DNA of 64,000 nt from Fennellomyces sp. T-0311 (Eukaryota; Mucoromycota; Mucoromycetes; Mucorales; Lichtheimiaceae): NCBI GenBank assembly GCA_025266875.1, contig JALLLT010000006.1:310001-374000 (forward strand), given 5' to 3'. Positions 10,350 to 23,600 of this stretch are shown one piece after another. Under the pieces are notes generated by a model. That model was not told where the DNA came from, made no database searches, and saw only the letters and a list, made by a program, of their open reading frames with translations. Each line of letters starts with the position of its first letter. Position 1 is the stretch's first letter. The translations under genes were made by a program, and so were the position numbers.

Positions 10350-13300
10350 TTAGCAACATGTCGTCCTGCTGCCATGGATACCACTTGCCTCGCTTTGAAT
10401 TTGCTTGTGTACCATACACAAATAATCCACATAGCTCATCTGGCTATACGTCTCATCTTCGACCAACGCGCTGCCAAACTCGTATCCATTGTCCAACCCT
10501 TGCCGCACAATCTTCAATGGCACTAAAAGTCGGTTGCCTAACACCTGGTGCAATTGCCGAGACATTGCGTTATCCAGGATTGGGAGTTGATGCATTTCAG
10601 GATTGATCTGGTTGAGATCCGCAACCCCGAATAGATTTTCCAATAATACACTGCCAACGTCTTGTCCTATCCATACAAATGTTGCGTCCGGTGCCTCTGA
10701 TTCACTATCATGTTAGCTTATGTCGCGGTTGTTGTCAAAGATCAACCAATTTACCGACGGTGTAGATGCCAGTTGGCTCCAATCGGTCACATGATAGCCG
10801 CGTTAATGGTATGTTAGTATTTTCGCCCTATCATTTCCTTTTGTAAATAAAAAAGAAGTGATGGGCGTTTTCGTATGTGATGTTACATTTAATAACGTGT
10901 GAATCGGGACCATGCGGGGATAGAGCCATCTGATTGTAGCAGCAACACCAATAGACTTCAATTTACGCATGTTGTACACTCGAAAATCGATATTCATGTT
11001 GGTGTCTAAATAATTTGTTTGTCAACAGATACCGAACAAAAGGGTCTTGTGATTTACCTTTACGGAGTGCAGCACATTTCTTTAATCCGAGAGCATACAG
11101 AGGGAGCACCTTGAAACTCTCTGGAAGAATAAGTTGACCTGCCGAAGCAGTAGATGCGCAATGCTTGCGATACGCGGCCAAAATACTAACACATTCCCCA
11201 TCCAACGATGCCATTAAATCCTGTGTCAACTTCTTCGATGCTTGGGAAATGATTTGCTTAGACAACAAGTTCATGCTTGTATCCAGATCTGCTTGCTTGA
11301 ACAGTGCGCTAACACTGGTTGCGACTGGAAGCCGAAGGTTATGGATACGCACTCGTCGATGACCGAGTCGTGTGGTATACAGCAATGCACATTGAATATG
11401 TGCTTCTCCCTCTGCCACCTTTCCATCATGTCGAAACTTGAACGCAACAGACTTGTCAGCATCAATGCCTGCAAATTCAACGTCCGTGTTGTTGTTCATG
11501 AAAAAATTTCCAAATTGATCATCGATCGTGAATCCTATTATATCAGCGTTACAGACTGTGTGCCTTTTTTTTTTACATGTTGAAGACTTACCGTTGGAAC
11601 AACGGACACGTAACGCAGCATTGTATCCTTGTTCTCGCGTCAAACTACGTTCCAGCTTGCTTGCAAATGCTTGCAAATCGCGCTCCTTTTTAAAGTTAAG
11701 GAAATAGTGCGTATCACCTCCTGTCAAAGCAGATAAAACACCTAACCACATAAAGTTTAGTTAATCTCAATTATTATCCTATTGCAATTAACTTACCAAG
11801 TGTGCTAATGTCCACATACGCATTCATTGGAAAGGCCCACAAGTCCACGCACACTCCTTCATTCACACACTCTTTGCCCATGGCAGTATACAACGCATCC
11901 TGTGGTGCGAAAAGAGTTCGCTCCTTGTCTGTTCCATGCAGCTTGGGATCATCACGCATTTTGAGAGCACCAGGCCCTGCAGTAGGTAAGATCGTCTGTA
12001 ACACATGGATTTTGCCTCCTGTGTTTTGCTATAATAATCTTCAGTTGTCTTGCCTTTTCCTTGATACGCCAAACTTTACCAAAGCAAGCAAACCACCCTT
12101 AATTGCGGATCCAAATACTGCAGTTTGTGCCCGATTCTCGGTGAACAAAGTAGGTAAGCTGTCCAACAGAGTTTCAATCACATCTCTAAAAAGAAGTTAA
12201 CAAATACTGTACAAGCGAGCTTAAGCAAACATTACCGTGATTCTAAAGGATCCACAAAAAAGGAATCACTGGATAGAGGTAAAAACATATCATTTACGTC
12301 AGGTACAACCATCATTTGAGCTTGATCCAACGACGACTAAATCACAGTTTAATCCCTGTTGCACCACTCGTGAGAAATTGGCTTACCGATAAATTATAGA
12401 AATGAACTGCGATATCAAAAGTGATAATACCAACTTGGGTTCCTTTCGGAAACGCTGTTTCGGAGAACATAATCCCCTTCAATGCCTCACAAAAAGCATC
12501 CAGTACGCCACTATGCACTGCGCTATACGAAACATCCACAGCAAACAACACACGCAATGAGGTCGGGTTACGCGTCCAGTAAATCTCAGGCACCTCAAAT
12601 TCAACGGTACCACGTTGTAATTCAGGTCGCTCATTCAAATCCATACGCTGCCCTGCCATATCCAAATGACTGAAGTAGTCCTCCGGCACTATATTTTTTT
12701 GTTCCAATAAGCAAATCACCTTTTCACGATTGCAAACAGCCTTACCATCATTGTTGAATTCGCACAAATTGCAAGTGAATTTCCTTCCACCATCCGTGAA
12801 GCGACATGCAGGGTTGATATATGCTTTGCATCGAGTGCAACGAACAGGTCCATCCGGATTAGTAGTCGTTGCTACGGGTATTGGTTCTTCGTCGGGATGT
12901 AAATCAGCCAATGGTTGAACACATAGACCAAAAGGTAAATGCGAATCACGGATCAAGTCTGAATTGCTTGGAATTTCCTTGACTGTGGCTCGCATAAATC
13001 TTGGATTGCAATTCCCTTGGTCAATGGCTTTAAAATTGGTTGTTGCCAAGGGTAACGGGGATTGAGACATGGTTCCATAGTATTCTTCTTGATAGGTTTG
13101 TTCGTCCATCAATTGCAATTGAACCGGAGATGGGATCTGGTTTGGATCGATCCGCGGCTTTGGTTTCGAGGGTTGTTGGTAAGGTTGCTGTTGTTGCATA
13201 GGCTGCTGCTGAATAGGTTGCTGTTGCTGTTGTAAAGGCTGTTGATACACTGGTGGTTGTGGTGATGGTTGCTGATACATTGGCTGTTGCGGTGACGGTT

Positions 13301-13808
13301 GCTGTGGTTGCTGATAAACCGGTGGTGTCTGATAAGTAGGTTGTGTTGTTGCATAAACGCGCTTAGATCGACCCGGTTTATTTGACTAACAAACAAATAA
13401 GTTCACGCGCTCTTTTCCAACATAAAACCGTCATAACCTGCAAGTTCATATTCGCCATTGGAGATGTCAGACTGTCCACAGGTGGTTGAGAAGCGGGACC
13501 TTTTTTTGATAAGAAACACCATCAACTTTTTTTGTCACTCATTAGTCGGTGATAACTATTTATTTACCTGAAGGTGGAATTGGATTCATGGAAGGTGGCG
13601 ACATTGGTCTTGGGTAGGACATTGGAGGAGGCCTCTGATGCTGTTGTGTGGGCATGGGCGTTCTCGGAGGCACGTTTTGTCCGGGTGGGATAAACTGACC
13701 GGCAGTATTTACGGGGCGTTGGTGCATGTTATGGAGCTGACCTGCTGGAGGCATTCCATAGGGTAGTTTGGTTGGATCGTGCGGTTGAGGCAGCGATGGT
13801 TGTTGCAT
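10350..13808 (-). CDS. SEC24: COPII coat cargo adaptor Sec24
   Basis: Eleven exons (13808-13568, 13499-13438, 13385-12387, 12336-12236, 12185-12080, 12028-11797, 11741-11592, 11534-11058, 11005-10887, 10827-10755, 10696-10350) sum to 968 codons with matching phases. A Pro/Gln-rich N-terminus (about 200 residues) is followed by a four-cysteine zinc finger (CTRCKAYINPACRF...CNLC) and the trunk (TSLRVLFAVDVSYSAV, GTQVGIITFD, SAIKGGLLALQNTGGKIHVL, ILPTAGPGALKMRDD, GVCVDLWAF). Then come the beta-sandwich and helical domain, and a gelsolin-like end with MSYVDYLCMVHKQIQ. Sec24 pairs with Sec23 and selects cargo on ER-exit vesicles. The N-terminus is the least certain; a 5' untranslated exon may lie beyond 13808. 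Length is typical for the family. Confidence 0.94.
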
Positions 13809-14209
13809 TTGAACGAAACAAGAAGTTGGTTGCTGGGCGCGAACAGCTTACCAATTGTTGTCCGCCAGCTCTGATGCACTATTGCGTTATCTGATTCCAA
13901 ATTTACAACACACTTCCACACATTTTATTATTACCCGCGCCTTGCTATCTTACGCATCCGCATAGTTGTCAACTAATTTAGGTTTAATCAAATGCCATGG
14001 TATGATCTTCCATGGCAACGTTATTTCTACTTGTTCATATATACAGAAGCTACGTTGACTAACGTGTTATTGAGGACATGTCATGTGTTAATCGTCGCTT
14101 ATTCGTATTACCCCTTGTCGTCTCTGTAGTCAGAAGTCTTATCGTCTTTTCATACCACTCCTGCTCTGTTATGTACGTTTGGATCCTTCCAAGTTTAAAT
14201 GCCCCTCTG
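13809..14209. other. Spacer upstream of Sec24
   Basis: Likely promoter and 5' leader of Sec24. A GTAAGC donor-like site near 13852 on the minus strand could mark a leader intron. Nothing else is recognisable. Confidence 0.4.
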
Positions 14210-16216
14210 TATGTCACTCGGCAGATTTCAACCACCAATAACCGATTGAACAATGTTCTTGGAATAGCCGGCAGAGCTTTGGCTCGTTGATTACACAGTG
14301 TGGGTCAAAAATTTTCATGTACTCCAGACTTCCGGTGGGTGCCAGTGCTTTGAGTTTAAGTTCCTTGACAGGACGAACAATCTCAGTTTGAAGCTTTCGG
14401 ATCCGCGAGTATTGCAAGCTTTTCAAGAACCATACGAAATTATGATCATGTGTAAAGCCTATCGTTCCTATTTTACTTGATGGATTCGCGGATATATAGT
14501 TTGCGATCAGCACTGAAAATTGCACTAGCGTATCTTTAAGTAATGGATTGTATTGGTGCTGGTTTCAGAAAGGTAAATTGATCAAGTTCTTGAAAAGTAC
14601 CTCTATTGCGTTGACTGAGATGCTTCTATCCATACGCTGATTGTTTGGTCCCATATCCATAACCAAGGGTTCAAGCTGAGAAAGCGTCCGAAGTTGCCGA
14701 AGCACGCTGTCGTTCCAGAAGTATGAACCCACCACGTACACCGTGACCAGGGACGTACATCCAGATATCAAGTCAGAAATCTGTTATCTGATCATGGCTT
14801 CGCTAGTGTTGCTTTCACTTATTATGGCAATGGAAACTATGCCAAGTCATAGGCACAGCATTCAGCAAATATTGACAGAAGTTTGCAATCGATTAAAGCA
14901 ATGACATCAATCGAAAAATTAAACTGCTCCAGCGTGCTGTGCCTTTTTTCAGGAGTAACCTGAACACGGTAACAATATCGGTATCTGTGCTTTTTCCATC
15001 GTTCTGCAGTTTCAAGGTATTGAGCCCAATGCTGTGTGATGTAAATTCTGATCACGTATACATAGCAGAATATATGCTCTCACTACTGTATATGCTGGTC
15101 TCAGTAAAGCGAAGCTCCTGGAGCCTTGGGAAATGGGTATATATAATACTCAAAGCTTCAACATACTGGTCTTCGGAATACTTTGTTCAATCGACATAAA
15201 GAATCCTCAAATTTGGTGATTAATCGAGGAGCTCAGCCTGCGATCTGGGTGGCAATGCACACGGGTGAACCACAAGCTAGAAGTCGACATGGTAGTCTTA
15301 ATATACATGCTCAGTAATGGTCCCCTGTCGTCCGCACGTTCGTGCTGCAAATTCCATGACAGCATTATCCTCGCTGAGACTCTGGGGTGTGAAACGGACA
15401 ACTTCAACAACTGTACGGTATCCTTGGTGAAAGCGGATAATCGCAATCAATTGTGCTTTATGGAGTTCAGAGAGGCCTTATTAAGCGAGCATGGGAAAAG
15501 AAAATGTCAATGGGGCCTATGGATACTTCACTTATCTAATGATTCGATCTGGTTCCAATATAGTTTTGAATATCTGTCCATATGCAAATACCGTATCCTT
15601 GGTAAACCATAGCTCGACTCTTTTAACTATATCAGACGGCACTAGGCGCAACAATACATTTCTTGCATCAGGATAATACGGCATCTCGTGGAAGTTAATT
15701 GACAACCACATGGGAAACTATTCTCGAAGGACAAAGTTGTTCCAGAAGCGGCAGGTCATCGATAGTCGAATTCGCTGCTTGAAGGATACTATTTCATACG
15801 GCAGTCAATTGACCATGTATTTGTTTCTTCTGTTTATTTCGGTGCGTAGCTGCCCGAATCGCTTGACCAGTTCGGTATATTTATGGTATGTTTCAGCGAC
15901 GTTATCCATACCGCCGCAGTTCGCCTTGAAACAGGAACGAATTTCCGACTGCAGCGTACGCGACTACTGGTGTTGAGCTGTGGTTTGGCTCTGCTTGCAG
16001 ACTGTCATTCAATGTGCTGTTGGAATCATGGTTCATCTCATGTGCAGCCATGTGATACAGTAGAATGACAGAAACAAGATCGGTTTCCAGTTTATTCAGT
16101 GCTTCTGTGTAGGACTTGACTGCTTGAGTATTGAGGTGTGCAGCATACGCTTGCTGTCCTTGTTCGAAAGAAGCTTTGGTGGCACTGAGATCGAGATTAC
16201 GACATGTCAGAAGCAA
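14210..16216 (-). pseudogene. Decayed TPR/F-box/LRR protein gene
   Basis: Read on the minus strand, an N-terminal TPR unit is preserved (ASFEQGQQAYAAHLNTQAV, then KSYTEALNKLE, about 16190-16080). It is followed near 15800-15730 by an F-box-like stretch (FKQRIRLSMTCRFWNNFVL) and then leucine-rich fragments (VLLRLVPSDIVKRVELWF; CTSLVTVYVVGSYFWNDSV; IEVLFKNLINLPF). The frame is broken by an in-frame TAG at 15718-15720, more stops near 15600-15500 and several frame changes. The order TPR, F-box, LRR is the same as in the intact gene at 59894-62011. Such proteins are candidate SCF ubiquitin-ligase substrate receptors. A few introns could rescue some breaks, but not the stop inside the F-box segment. 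Confidence 0.65.
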
Positions 16217-17748
16217 AGAGCGTCGCTAGGAGCAGCGATCGCTTGACTATTGAATGGTGGTATTGCCAACACGGTGAATAGCGTATAAAAGAACGGTGTT
16301 CACGTCGACAGACAAACTTCAACTTAAAGTCAGCATGAATCTAACTCTCCGCAAATCAATGCATATGATGTATAACACCAATGTGGTATGTAATCACCAT
16401 TTAGTATGGTCCCTGTGCCGGGATTGAGCGAATGTTTTCCAGCGATTCAGTCGAAGATGTGAACTCATAGTAGATGGGCATCGTGCGCATTTCCATACTT
16501 GTCCAAAATTGAGCCAAAACTCGTAATAGAATATCGATTTTGCCAACTTGATAATAAATGCTGTTGAATGCACTGTCGCGAAGTGTCACCGTCATATTTG
16601 ACAGGTATTACCGTGAGGGCTCATAGAAATCATACCGTCAAAGTGTTGACCAACGAAAGGGTCTTATGTTCCTTAAATGCTCTAAGCATCAAGTCCGCGA
16701 AACTCTCGTTTTCCTGCTTATAATACTTTTCTCTTACAATAGTCAAAGAGTGGGTATTTCTAGCGACTATCAAAATCTTTGACAATATCTGTATGTACTT
16801 TTTAAAGTGTCTAACCCTTTGACCGACATAATAAAGACATTATCTGTAAAACGGCAGTGTGCTTATAAAAATGGTAAAGATTCGTTGTCCCTACTTACGT
16901 TTTCAACATAAAAATCGTGGTTTTCCCACAAAGCACCAACATACCCTCCATCTATTGACAATTCAGCAAATTTTCTGTGATCTAGGGGGATTTCACAATG
17001 GATTTTAAATACTGCTTTTATGAGCAATAGCTCTGTACACCTTTCCTTTATTGAAACACATTACGTATGTGCTGTCTGAAACACATCGGTTAGATCTTGT
17101 ACCTCCGAGGGATCTGGAACTGGTGATGTATATGTACATCGTACGAGAAGTTCAGTATCGTATGTAGCTATGTTTCACATTTTCTCTCATTCACATGTAA
17201 AAACGACGTCCACAGGTACAGACAGATCCACGACCACCATCCTCTTTGACTTCGTAATGGTGCAAAGAAGATAATTAATTAAGCAACTCAAATATTTTAT
17301 AGACGTTGATATCGCAGCTTTCTTTCGCAATAAGCATCTCAGCGTGCTTTATAAAAATAGCCTACAGCGCCAGTCCAAAATAGCTCTGAGAAAGGTTGTG
17401 TGTGGGATGTTGAGGCAATTTAGGAATGTAGTACAGCATCAATTGGAACCGCACTGCTGGATATTTCAAATCTCCGTTTTGCCTGGAGTTTTAAACAAAA
17501 AAAAAGGTATCATGATAACTTTATCTTGATGGACAGATACCATGTACTTTGTTTCATGTACATTGTAACCTTTACTAGGAAAGTTATATACTATGTTGTT
17601 ACTACAATACTCAACAAACACATCCCAATGGATCATTTTGTAAACTCATTCCAAAATTTTTTAAAAAAAATGTAAAAGCAAAAATGATCATATTTGGTTT
17701 TTCCAATGATACATTTTATTAGATGTAAAAGTACATTAGACGGGTAAC
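16217..17748. other. AT-rich spacer with possible LRR-gene fragments
   Basis: Minus-strand frames at 16401-16595 (TLRDSAFNSIYYQVGKIDIL) and about 17000-16910 (FAELSIDGGYVGALWEN) look like coding remnants, plausibly the 3' end of a second LRR-type gene, but no complete model can be made. From about 17060 to 17748 I see only AT-rich DNA and the 3' side of the LysM gene. Confidence 0.3.
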
Positions 17749-18460
17749 TTAGATGCCAACACAGTAAGCCTTGCCGTCATCAAGGTTGTCGCAGGTGTTA
17801 GGCTCGAAACGGTGAAGGTTCTTGTTCAAGTCGTACAGAGTCTCGACGTCGATACCGTTCTTGGTGGCAACATCTTCACAGCCGGTGTCGGCAGCAGTGA
17901 TAACGTAGAACCACTTACAGTTGGGGTTGGCCTTGTTGACAATGCGCAAGCCCTGGGCCTTAGCATCGGCAGCGGAGACAGCACCGGCGGAGGGGGCGCC
18001 AGAGGAGGAGGAAGATTCTTCTTTCTCGGCAGCGGGCTCTTCCTCGACAGCGGGCTCTTCCTCTTCGACAGGTGCTTCCTCAGCAACAGCCTTCTCCTCA
18101 GCAGCCTTCTTCTCGGCGGCGGCCTTCTCGGCGGCGGCCTTCTTCTCGGCCAGACAGCGCTTGGCCTTGGTGCGGGGAGCCTGGACACAGATGCTGTTGA
18201 TGCTCTTGATCTTAGCATCACATTCGGCTTCTGTCCAGCGTTGGTTGTTCAAGATGGTGTTCAAGTCAACATTGTAGAGATCAGCAGCTTGCTGGCAAGT
18301 GAGTCCGGGAGGGACGGCTGTAAACAATAAAATTTTGTTAAACCGATAGAATTTAGGAGAAAGGATCTTATTACAACTTACGGATAGACTTTTCACAGTA
18401 GGCGGCAGAGGCGACGCCAGCAATGGCAAGGGTGGCAGCAGAGATGAGAGAGAACTTCAT
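17749..18460 (-). CDS. Secreted LysM-domain protein with Ala/Glu/Lys-rich linker
   Basis: Two exons (18460-18382 and 18317-17749) encode 215 residues. A clear signal peptide starts the protein (MKFSLISAATLAIAGVASA, cleavage likely before AYCEK). The first LysM-like unit reads VPPGLTCQQAADLYNVDLN and ends at SICV. A low-complexity linker of A-E-K heptad-like units (AAAEKAAAEKKAAEEK) follows, then acidic and Ser runs. The C-terminal LysM-like unit carries YVITAADTGCEDVATKNGI and ends at KAYCVGI. LysM modules bind chitin-type glucans; secreted fungal LysM proteins coat the wall or shield chitin from hosts. No catalytic domain is present. Codon use is strongly biased toward C/G third positions, suggesting high expression. 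Binding is inferred from family only. Confidence 0.8.
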
Positions 18461-20699
18461 TGTAGATACAGGGAAAGGACTGGGTGATGAAAATGAATGG
18501 ACTGTGAGGTGTGAGTGGTGCGGATGGAGGAAGATCAACTGTGGATATCCAGGGACTTTTATACCCAAAGAAACCTTCAACAAGGTTCAGACATAATTTC
18601 CTTTTAGGTAACTAAACATGATGCCCAATATATTAGACGTAATGGCACGAAATCATTCGCACACACACACACACACCTGGTTTTTGCCGACCTATGCGGT
18701 TCCACGCGTAATAACTTTCCATTATTGCAAGGTGTCAAAAAATAGTGTTCATTCGCATCACTGGTAATTTAAGGTTATTCTTTGCCCGCAATTGATTGTT
18801 TTCTCCACTTTGCATGCATTTTTATAAAACTGACGCTTCTCGATAGTGATTTGTACTCATTCGCTTTTCTCATCGACTGTTTCACGAACGGCCCACCGTA
18901 AAGATACTAGTATTCCCCGCTTCCGCAAATTATTCCAGATTAAGCTGGGACCTCGTGTAGCATTTTACCTATTTGTGCCACTTTTATTTAATTGCCCCTT
19001 TATGACAGCAAAATCCGACGAAAAAGTAGGCTACCTCGTTTTCCTTCCATTGGACTGCACGGGTTAGTATAGTATGCAAGCACTTTTGTTTGTGATACAT
19101 CAATGTATGAACGTGTGCTTTTTATGAGGTAGGAAGTTGAACCTACAAAACTCATTAGAAGCAACAGGTTAGCAAAAACTAAAAGCAAGGAGTGGCATAA
19201 ATTCTGCAAAAAAATAAAGATTGCCCCTCTACTTGGATTATGGCCAATTTTGTAGAAAATCCAATGGAGCCTTCCTGATGTTCTTTCGTTTTTATTTTTT
19301 TCTTGGGGCACAAGCGGCAAAAAGTTGACTTTTTTTAGACGTTGAAACACAGCACCGCTCCAAAAAAGATCTGTGAGTTCATGCTGGTCTGTTCTTCCGC
19401 CGTATATCATACACAAGGCAATTTCATGGTGTACAACACTGCTGTACGCGCATATTCATCACCGACAAGTTACTATTATTATTTTGCTGGCCAGAATGCT
19501 ACTTTTTCCCTCGTGCTACTTTTCATTAACCAGCATAGCTGACTCGATCTACTTGCTTTATGAATATGCGAACTAATTTGGTTTAGGCGCTCTTTATTCT
19601 TAAATAATCGTCCAAATAGAAAGGGAATTCGCCCCTTTGTCAATCATTCCGGATACTCGTTTCATAATTTCAAAAGGGGTTTCCCGCTCATAAGTAGCCT
19701 TCTTGGCATTGCTGTCGCTGACTTGTCTGATAAGATGGCATAAAGCAAATGTACATATTTGTGTTACCCTAGCAACACGTTTGATGTCATAGCAACTGGC
19801 TTTTGTGCCATTGGATTGATGGACAACAAATCATCATGTCTGAAATCTAGCGGCATGCTCAGTGTGCCACTCTGGACAGAAAATGTCACCCCTTGAATAC
19901 AAACAAAAGCACTTCTTTGGTTGGTTCAAATTGGGGGCGGGGTTAAAGCTACTGGGATAGACACCCATCCAATGATATTAAAAGTTAAGCAAACTCTTCC
20001 TCCTCCTCCTGCGGCCTGGAGTTATAGTGTGAGAGTGCCCAACATCTATCCAATAAGGCTGTTCGCGTTCGGGTACCGAACAGTGGACCAAATTTTTACC
20101 AGTTAGTCAATCACCAGTAGGGCGCCTTTTTTCATTGTGTATAACCGCAGCCCGTATACATAATATCCCCAATTTATCATTAGCCTAATTTTCAAACCTT
20201 TGCAGTACTCTTTGCACTTGATCGCTAAGTGACGGTGACCACCAATCTGTGGAATTAGTACGTAGTTTTAGCCCTTCGCAAGTAGAAGAACCCAGCACTT
20301 ATTTAATAAATTAGGTGGTAATTGTGACAAGTAAACAGTCTCACAGAGTAGTACTGAAGTGTAAAGCCAATCCTTGCTCTTAAGACAACACGGTCCACTC
20401 ATAGATTTAATTACACCAACGCTTCCTCACCATGCATATATATTGCCCAACTAGCTGTATCACATTTCTTATCGTCTCTTTTCTGCTATTTGTACTTGTT
20501 CACTTATTGTCGTCGACCGCCAATCTATAGTATTGGTTCGTAGTTTGTCTCATTGCATGATAACACCTTGAAATGCTTACAATAAAGCTTAGGCGGTAAT
20601 TTTGTGGCTGGTAATGCAGACACATATCAGTGTTACCCTTGTGTAGCGCAAATGTGCATGGGAAGTCGTTTGGCGTTTTAATTGTTGCTGTTGGCGATA
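18461..20699. other. Gene-poor spacer with simple and diverged repeats
   Basis: After the LysM promoter the region holds a (CA)n run at 18661-18676 and otherwise AT-rich DNA without a convincing reading frame. Two diverged copies of a roughly 110-bp sequence, each with a GACCRCCAATCT-like start and a TTAGGYGGTAATT-like end, lie at about 20235-20345 and 20512-20625 in direct orientation. Confidence 0.4.
18556..18563 (-). promoter_or_regulatory. TATA box of the LysM gene
   Basis: The minus strand reads TATAAAAG, 96 bp upstream of the LysM gene's ATG, a normal distance for a strong fungal core promoter. Confidence 0.55.
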
Positions 20700-23600
20700 A
20701 CATTTTCGACCCGGGTTTCTTGCCTTGACCTTTTTTCCACTCTATCTAACTCCTCCATATTCGACCAATATACGTATGAATAATCCTGATCAGCCTTCAA
20801 AACAAAAGCGCCGAGGTCCTGGCAGACCTCCAGGAAGGACGAACAAGAGGAAGATGAAAATAATGGCTGCGATAACACTGGTGTAGAGGGCGATGATGAT
20901 CCCATCCTGTATGATGCACAAACTCTCAATGATGACGATCAATCTACAAGAAAAAAAATACGGCGTATTCACGAAATACTTTTTGGATATTCAGCTCTGA
21001 ATCAAAGACAAAGATGGTGGTTATCCGTAGGAGTACCTTACCGGCAATTTTGGGCTTGAGCCCAAGGCACCATATTTTGCATTACAAATTATAATTCGGT
21101 TGTAAGACGACAAAAAAAACCTTCTCAGCACTGCAGATCAAAATGGATTTGGATGAATTACGCAATGAATACGAGAGGTCTTGGGAAAGTGAGCCATTTG
21201 TCAATTTATTCTGAGTAATATATGTGCTCTTGGTGTGCATGGATAGCCACCGGCCTTATCCATATATTGGTCCAGTTCAAATGAGGGAGTTCATCCTTTA
21301 CATCCTTTAACTCTCTCTGCATAATGGTAAATACGAACGTGACATAATGCGGTATGAGTTATCTCTTACTTTGACAAGTTCATTGGCTGCTGTCTTTTTC
21401 TTGATGTTACGCGCTTCGTGGAGATGAGAATGGGTAATCGTGCACTTGGCCACATTCATACCCTGATCGTTGGTACTAGTCTTCGAGGCAGCCGCTGCTT
21501 TTCACGCGTGTCCTTAAATTTGCACTGTGTCAGGAGCAAGCAATTACCGCTTATGGTAAAGCTAGCATCGCCGCTTGTCGTCTCGTGCTACTCAAGGCGG
21601 ATCATATCGAGTAACGTCATGTCGAGGATGAATAAAGCTTATGGATAATGATAGAAAACATCGATACTGTGAAGCATGTGGTCATAAAACTTGTTTGGAA
21701 AGAAAATACAACTTCGTTACGCGTTCTGTCTGTTTTCTTTCTTTGTTTAACCCGATGGATCATGATGATCCCCCCGCAACGAGTGTCATTTAATGGCTTC
21801 CTTGGCTTACAACAAAGGACAGTTTCTCGGAACTGTGCGTAAAGCGCTTGGTCAGACCGCAGTACCGTTATTTGATCGTAAGCATGCACTGCTGTCTTAC
21901 GTCATGATGCTCATTAAATGGGAAGCTCGAATTCCGTGCTTTAGCGAATGTCAACTCAACCCTCCGCAAAGACGCGTTGAATATTGTGAACCTTCATGTG
22001 CGCAGGTTCCTCGAAGGCCACTTCCAGGCGATGCCGCCACTTTTCGACCAAAATTTCTGGATGAACGTGTACAAGCTTGCAGGATTGCGCATTGGAGAGC
22101 AATTTCCCACCAGACCGAATATCATGAGTGTTCCTGCCTCCAACTGTAGGGCATTACATACTAACACCTATACAGGACAACGACATCCGCCAAACCTTTG
22201 CGTTTTTCAGGATTTGTCAAAGAGTTCCTGATACGAACCAAGGTACAACATAAGTATCCAGCGCAAGTAAACCGCTAAAGTATAAAACTCTTCTATAGCT
22301 TTGTACCAACCAGACACTGTTGGCGACGGCACACTGAACAACGCCATGCAGTGTAATTTCGCCCGCCAGGCGATTCAGAGTAAGGCTCCCATTGAACTCA
22401 TAGGCAAAGTATGCTAACTATCAAATAGATGTAAAGAGTATCTGCGAAACACACCGAAGTACGTATCGAAATTCTGGAGCCAGCTTCTCGAAGGGTTCAT
22501 CTGCAGCAGAAACGAGCTGAAACGAGCCGTACGCCTGATTACAAGCGATTATCAACCACATCCTCCAATCATCGCCACAAGTCGAAGCATTCGACATAGC
22601 GGAGGACTGTGAGTAAGTGTCACGGCTGATTAGGAAGACAAAGCTTAACAACATAATCATTAACGTAAGCAAGAATGATGCGCAAAGCTTTGAGCTTTGG
22701 TTGTCTCAAGCTCCCAACTTGTTTCGTCTTTACGTCAGAGACGGTACACTCGACTTGATTGAGAGAATACTACGGTTCAGTCGTTGGTTACTGGCACTGG
22801 CAGAGCACTCGCTGCAACAGCACCGGTGGTCACTGCTTCCTGTCGCGAGCCACCAGGTAACTCACTTCTTAATTTGCATTCGGACACTTGCATACATAAT
22901 TAGGCGGGCATGGCTTGCCAACAATCAAATACCTGTGCCGAATCTGCTTCTCAGACCAGTAAGTACCTTTGCAAGGACAAATCAAGATATTAACTGCAAT
23001 ATACAAAAGAACGGCCAGTTTCGGACTACCCACGAGATCATCGCGGACACCGGCCCTCAAAACATGAACATCCGTCAAGAAATTTGTGAAGACGTTTTCA
23101 ACGTCGATCATGTTCAACGGAATCGCTGGGCGATATGTGATAATGGTAAGTGCAAGCCAACGTCAGCTGTTAGTATATTCTCGACAGGAACCCATATCTT
23201 GTACGGCAGTGAACCAACTGTTGGACACGAACCCAATAACCAATAGCGTTCGGCTACAGCATTCGCACCGACGGAGCCTTTACCCACGTGCACTTCAAGA
23301 AGCCGATGTTAGCTCATATTGGTGAGTAATTATAGCAGAGGATACTTGAGAGCCTGGTAGATCATTTTGTTCAGAACCCCAACTGTCAACAAGACGAGAA
23401 ATACGGCGGATGACTGACAACGCTGACTTAGGAGAATGGACAAAAGGTGTTTACCTTCTCGACAAGGAGCCAAGAGGGCTGGGTAGGGAACGCGCGAATA
23501 ACTCACGGATTATGGGCATCGATCCAGGTAAGTCTGGTATGCTTTGTTATCGCATGATTCCGGTTCTTATCAGACATGAATAGGTGTCTCTGCAACGGTC

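Noticed and set aside
17812..18330. 172-codon plus-strand open frame opposite the LysM gene
   Set aside because: It is the antisense shadow of a GC-biased, low-complexity coding exon; Gly/Leu runs mirror the Ala/Glu codons.
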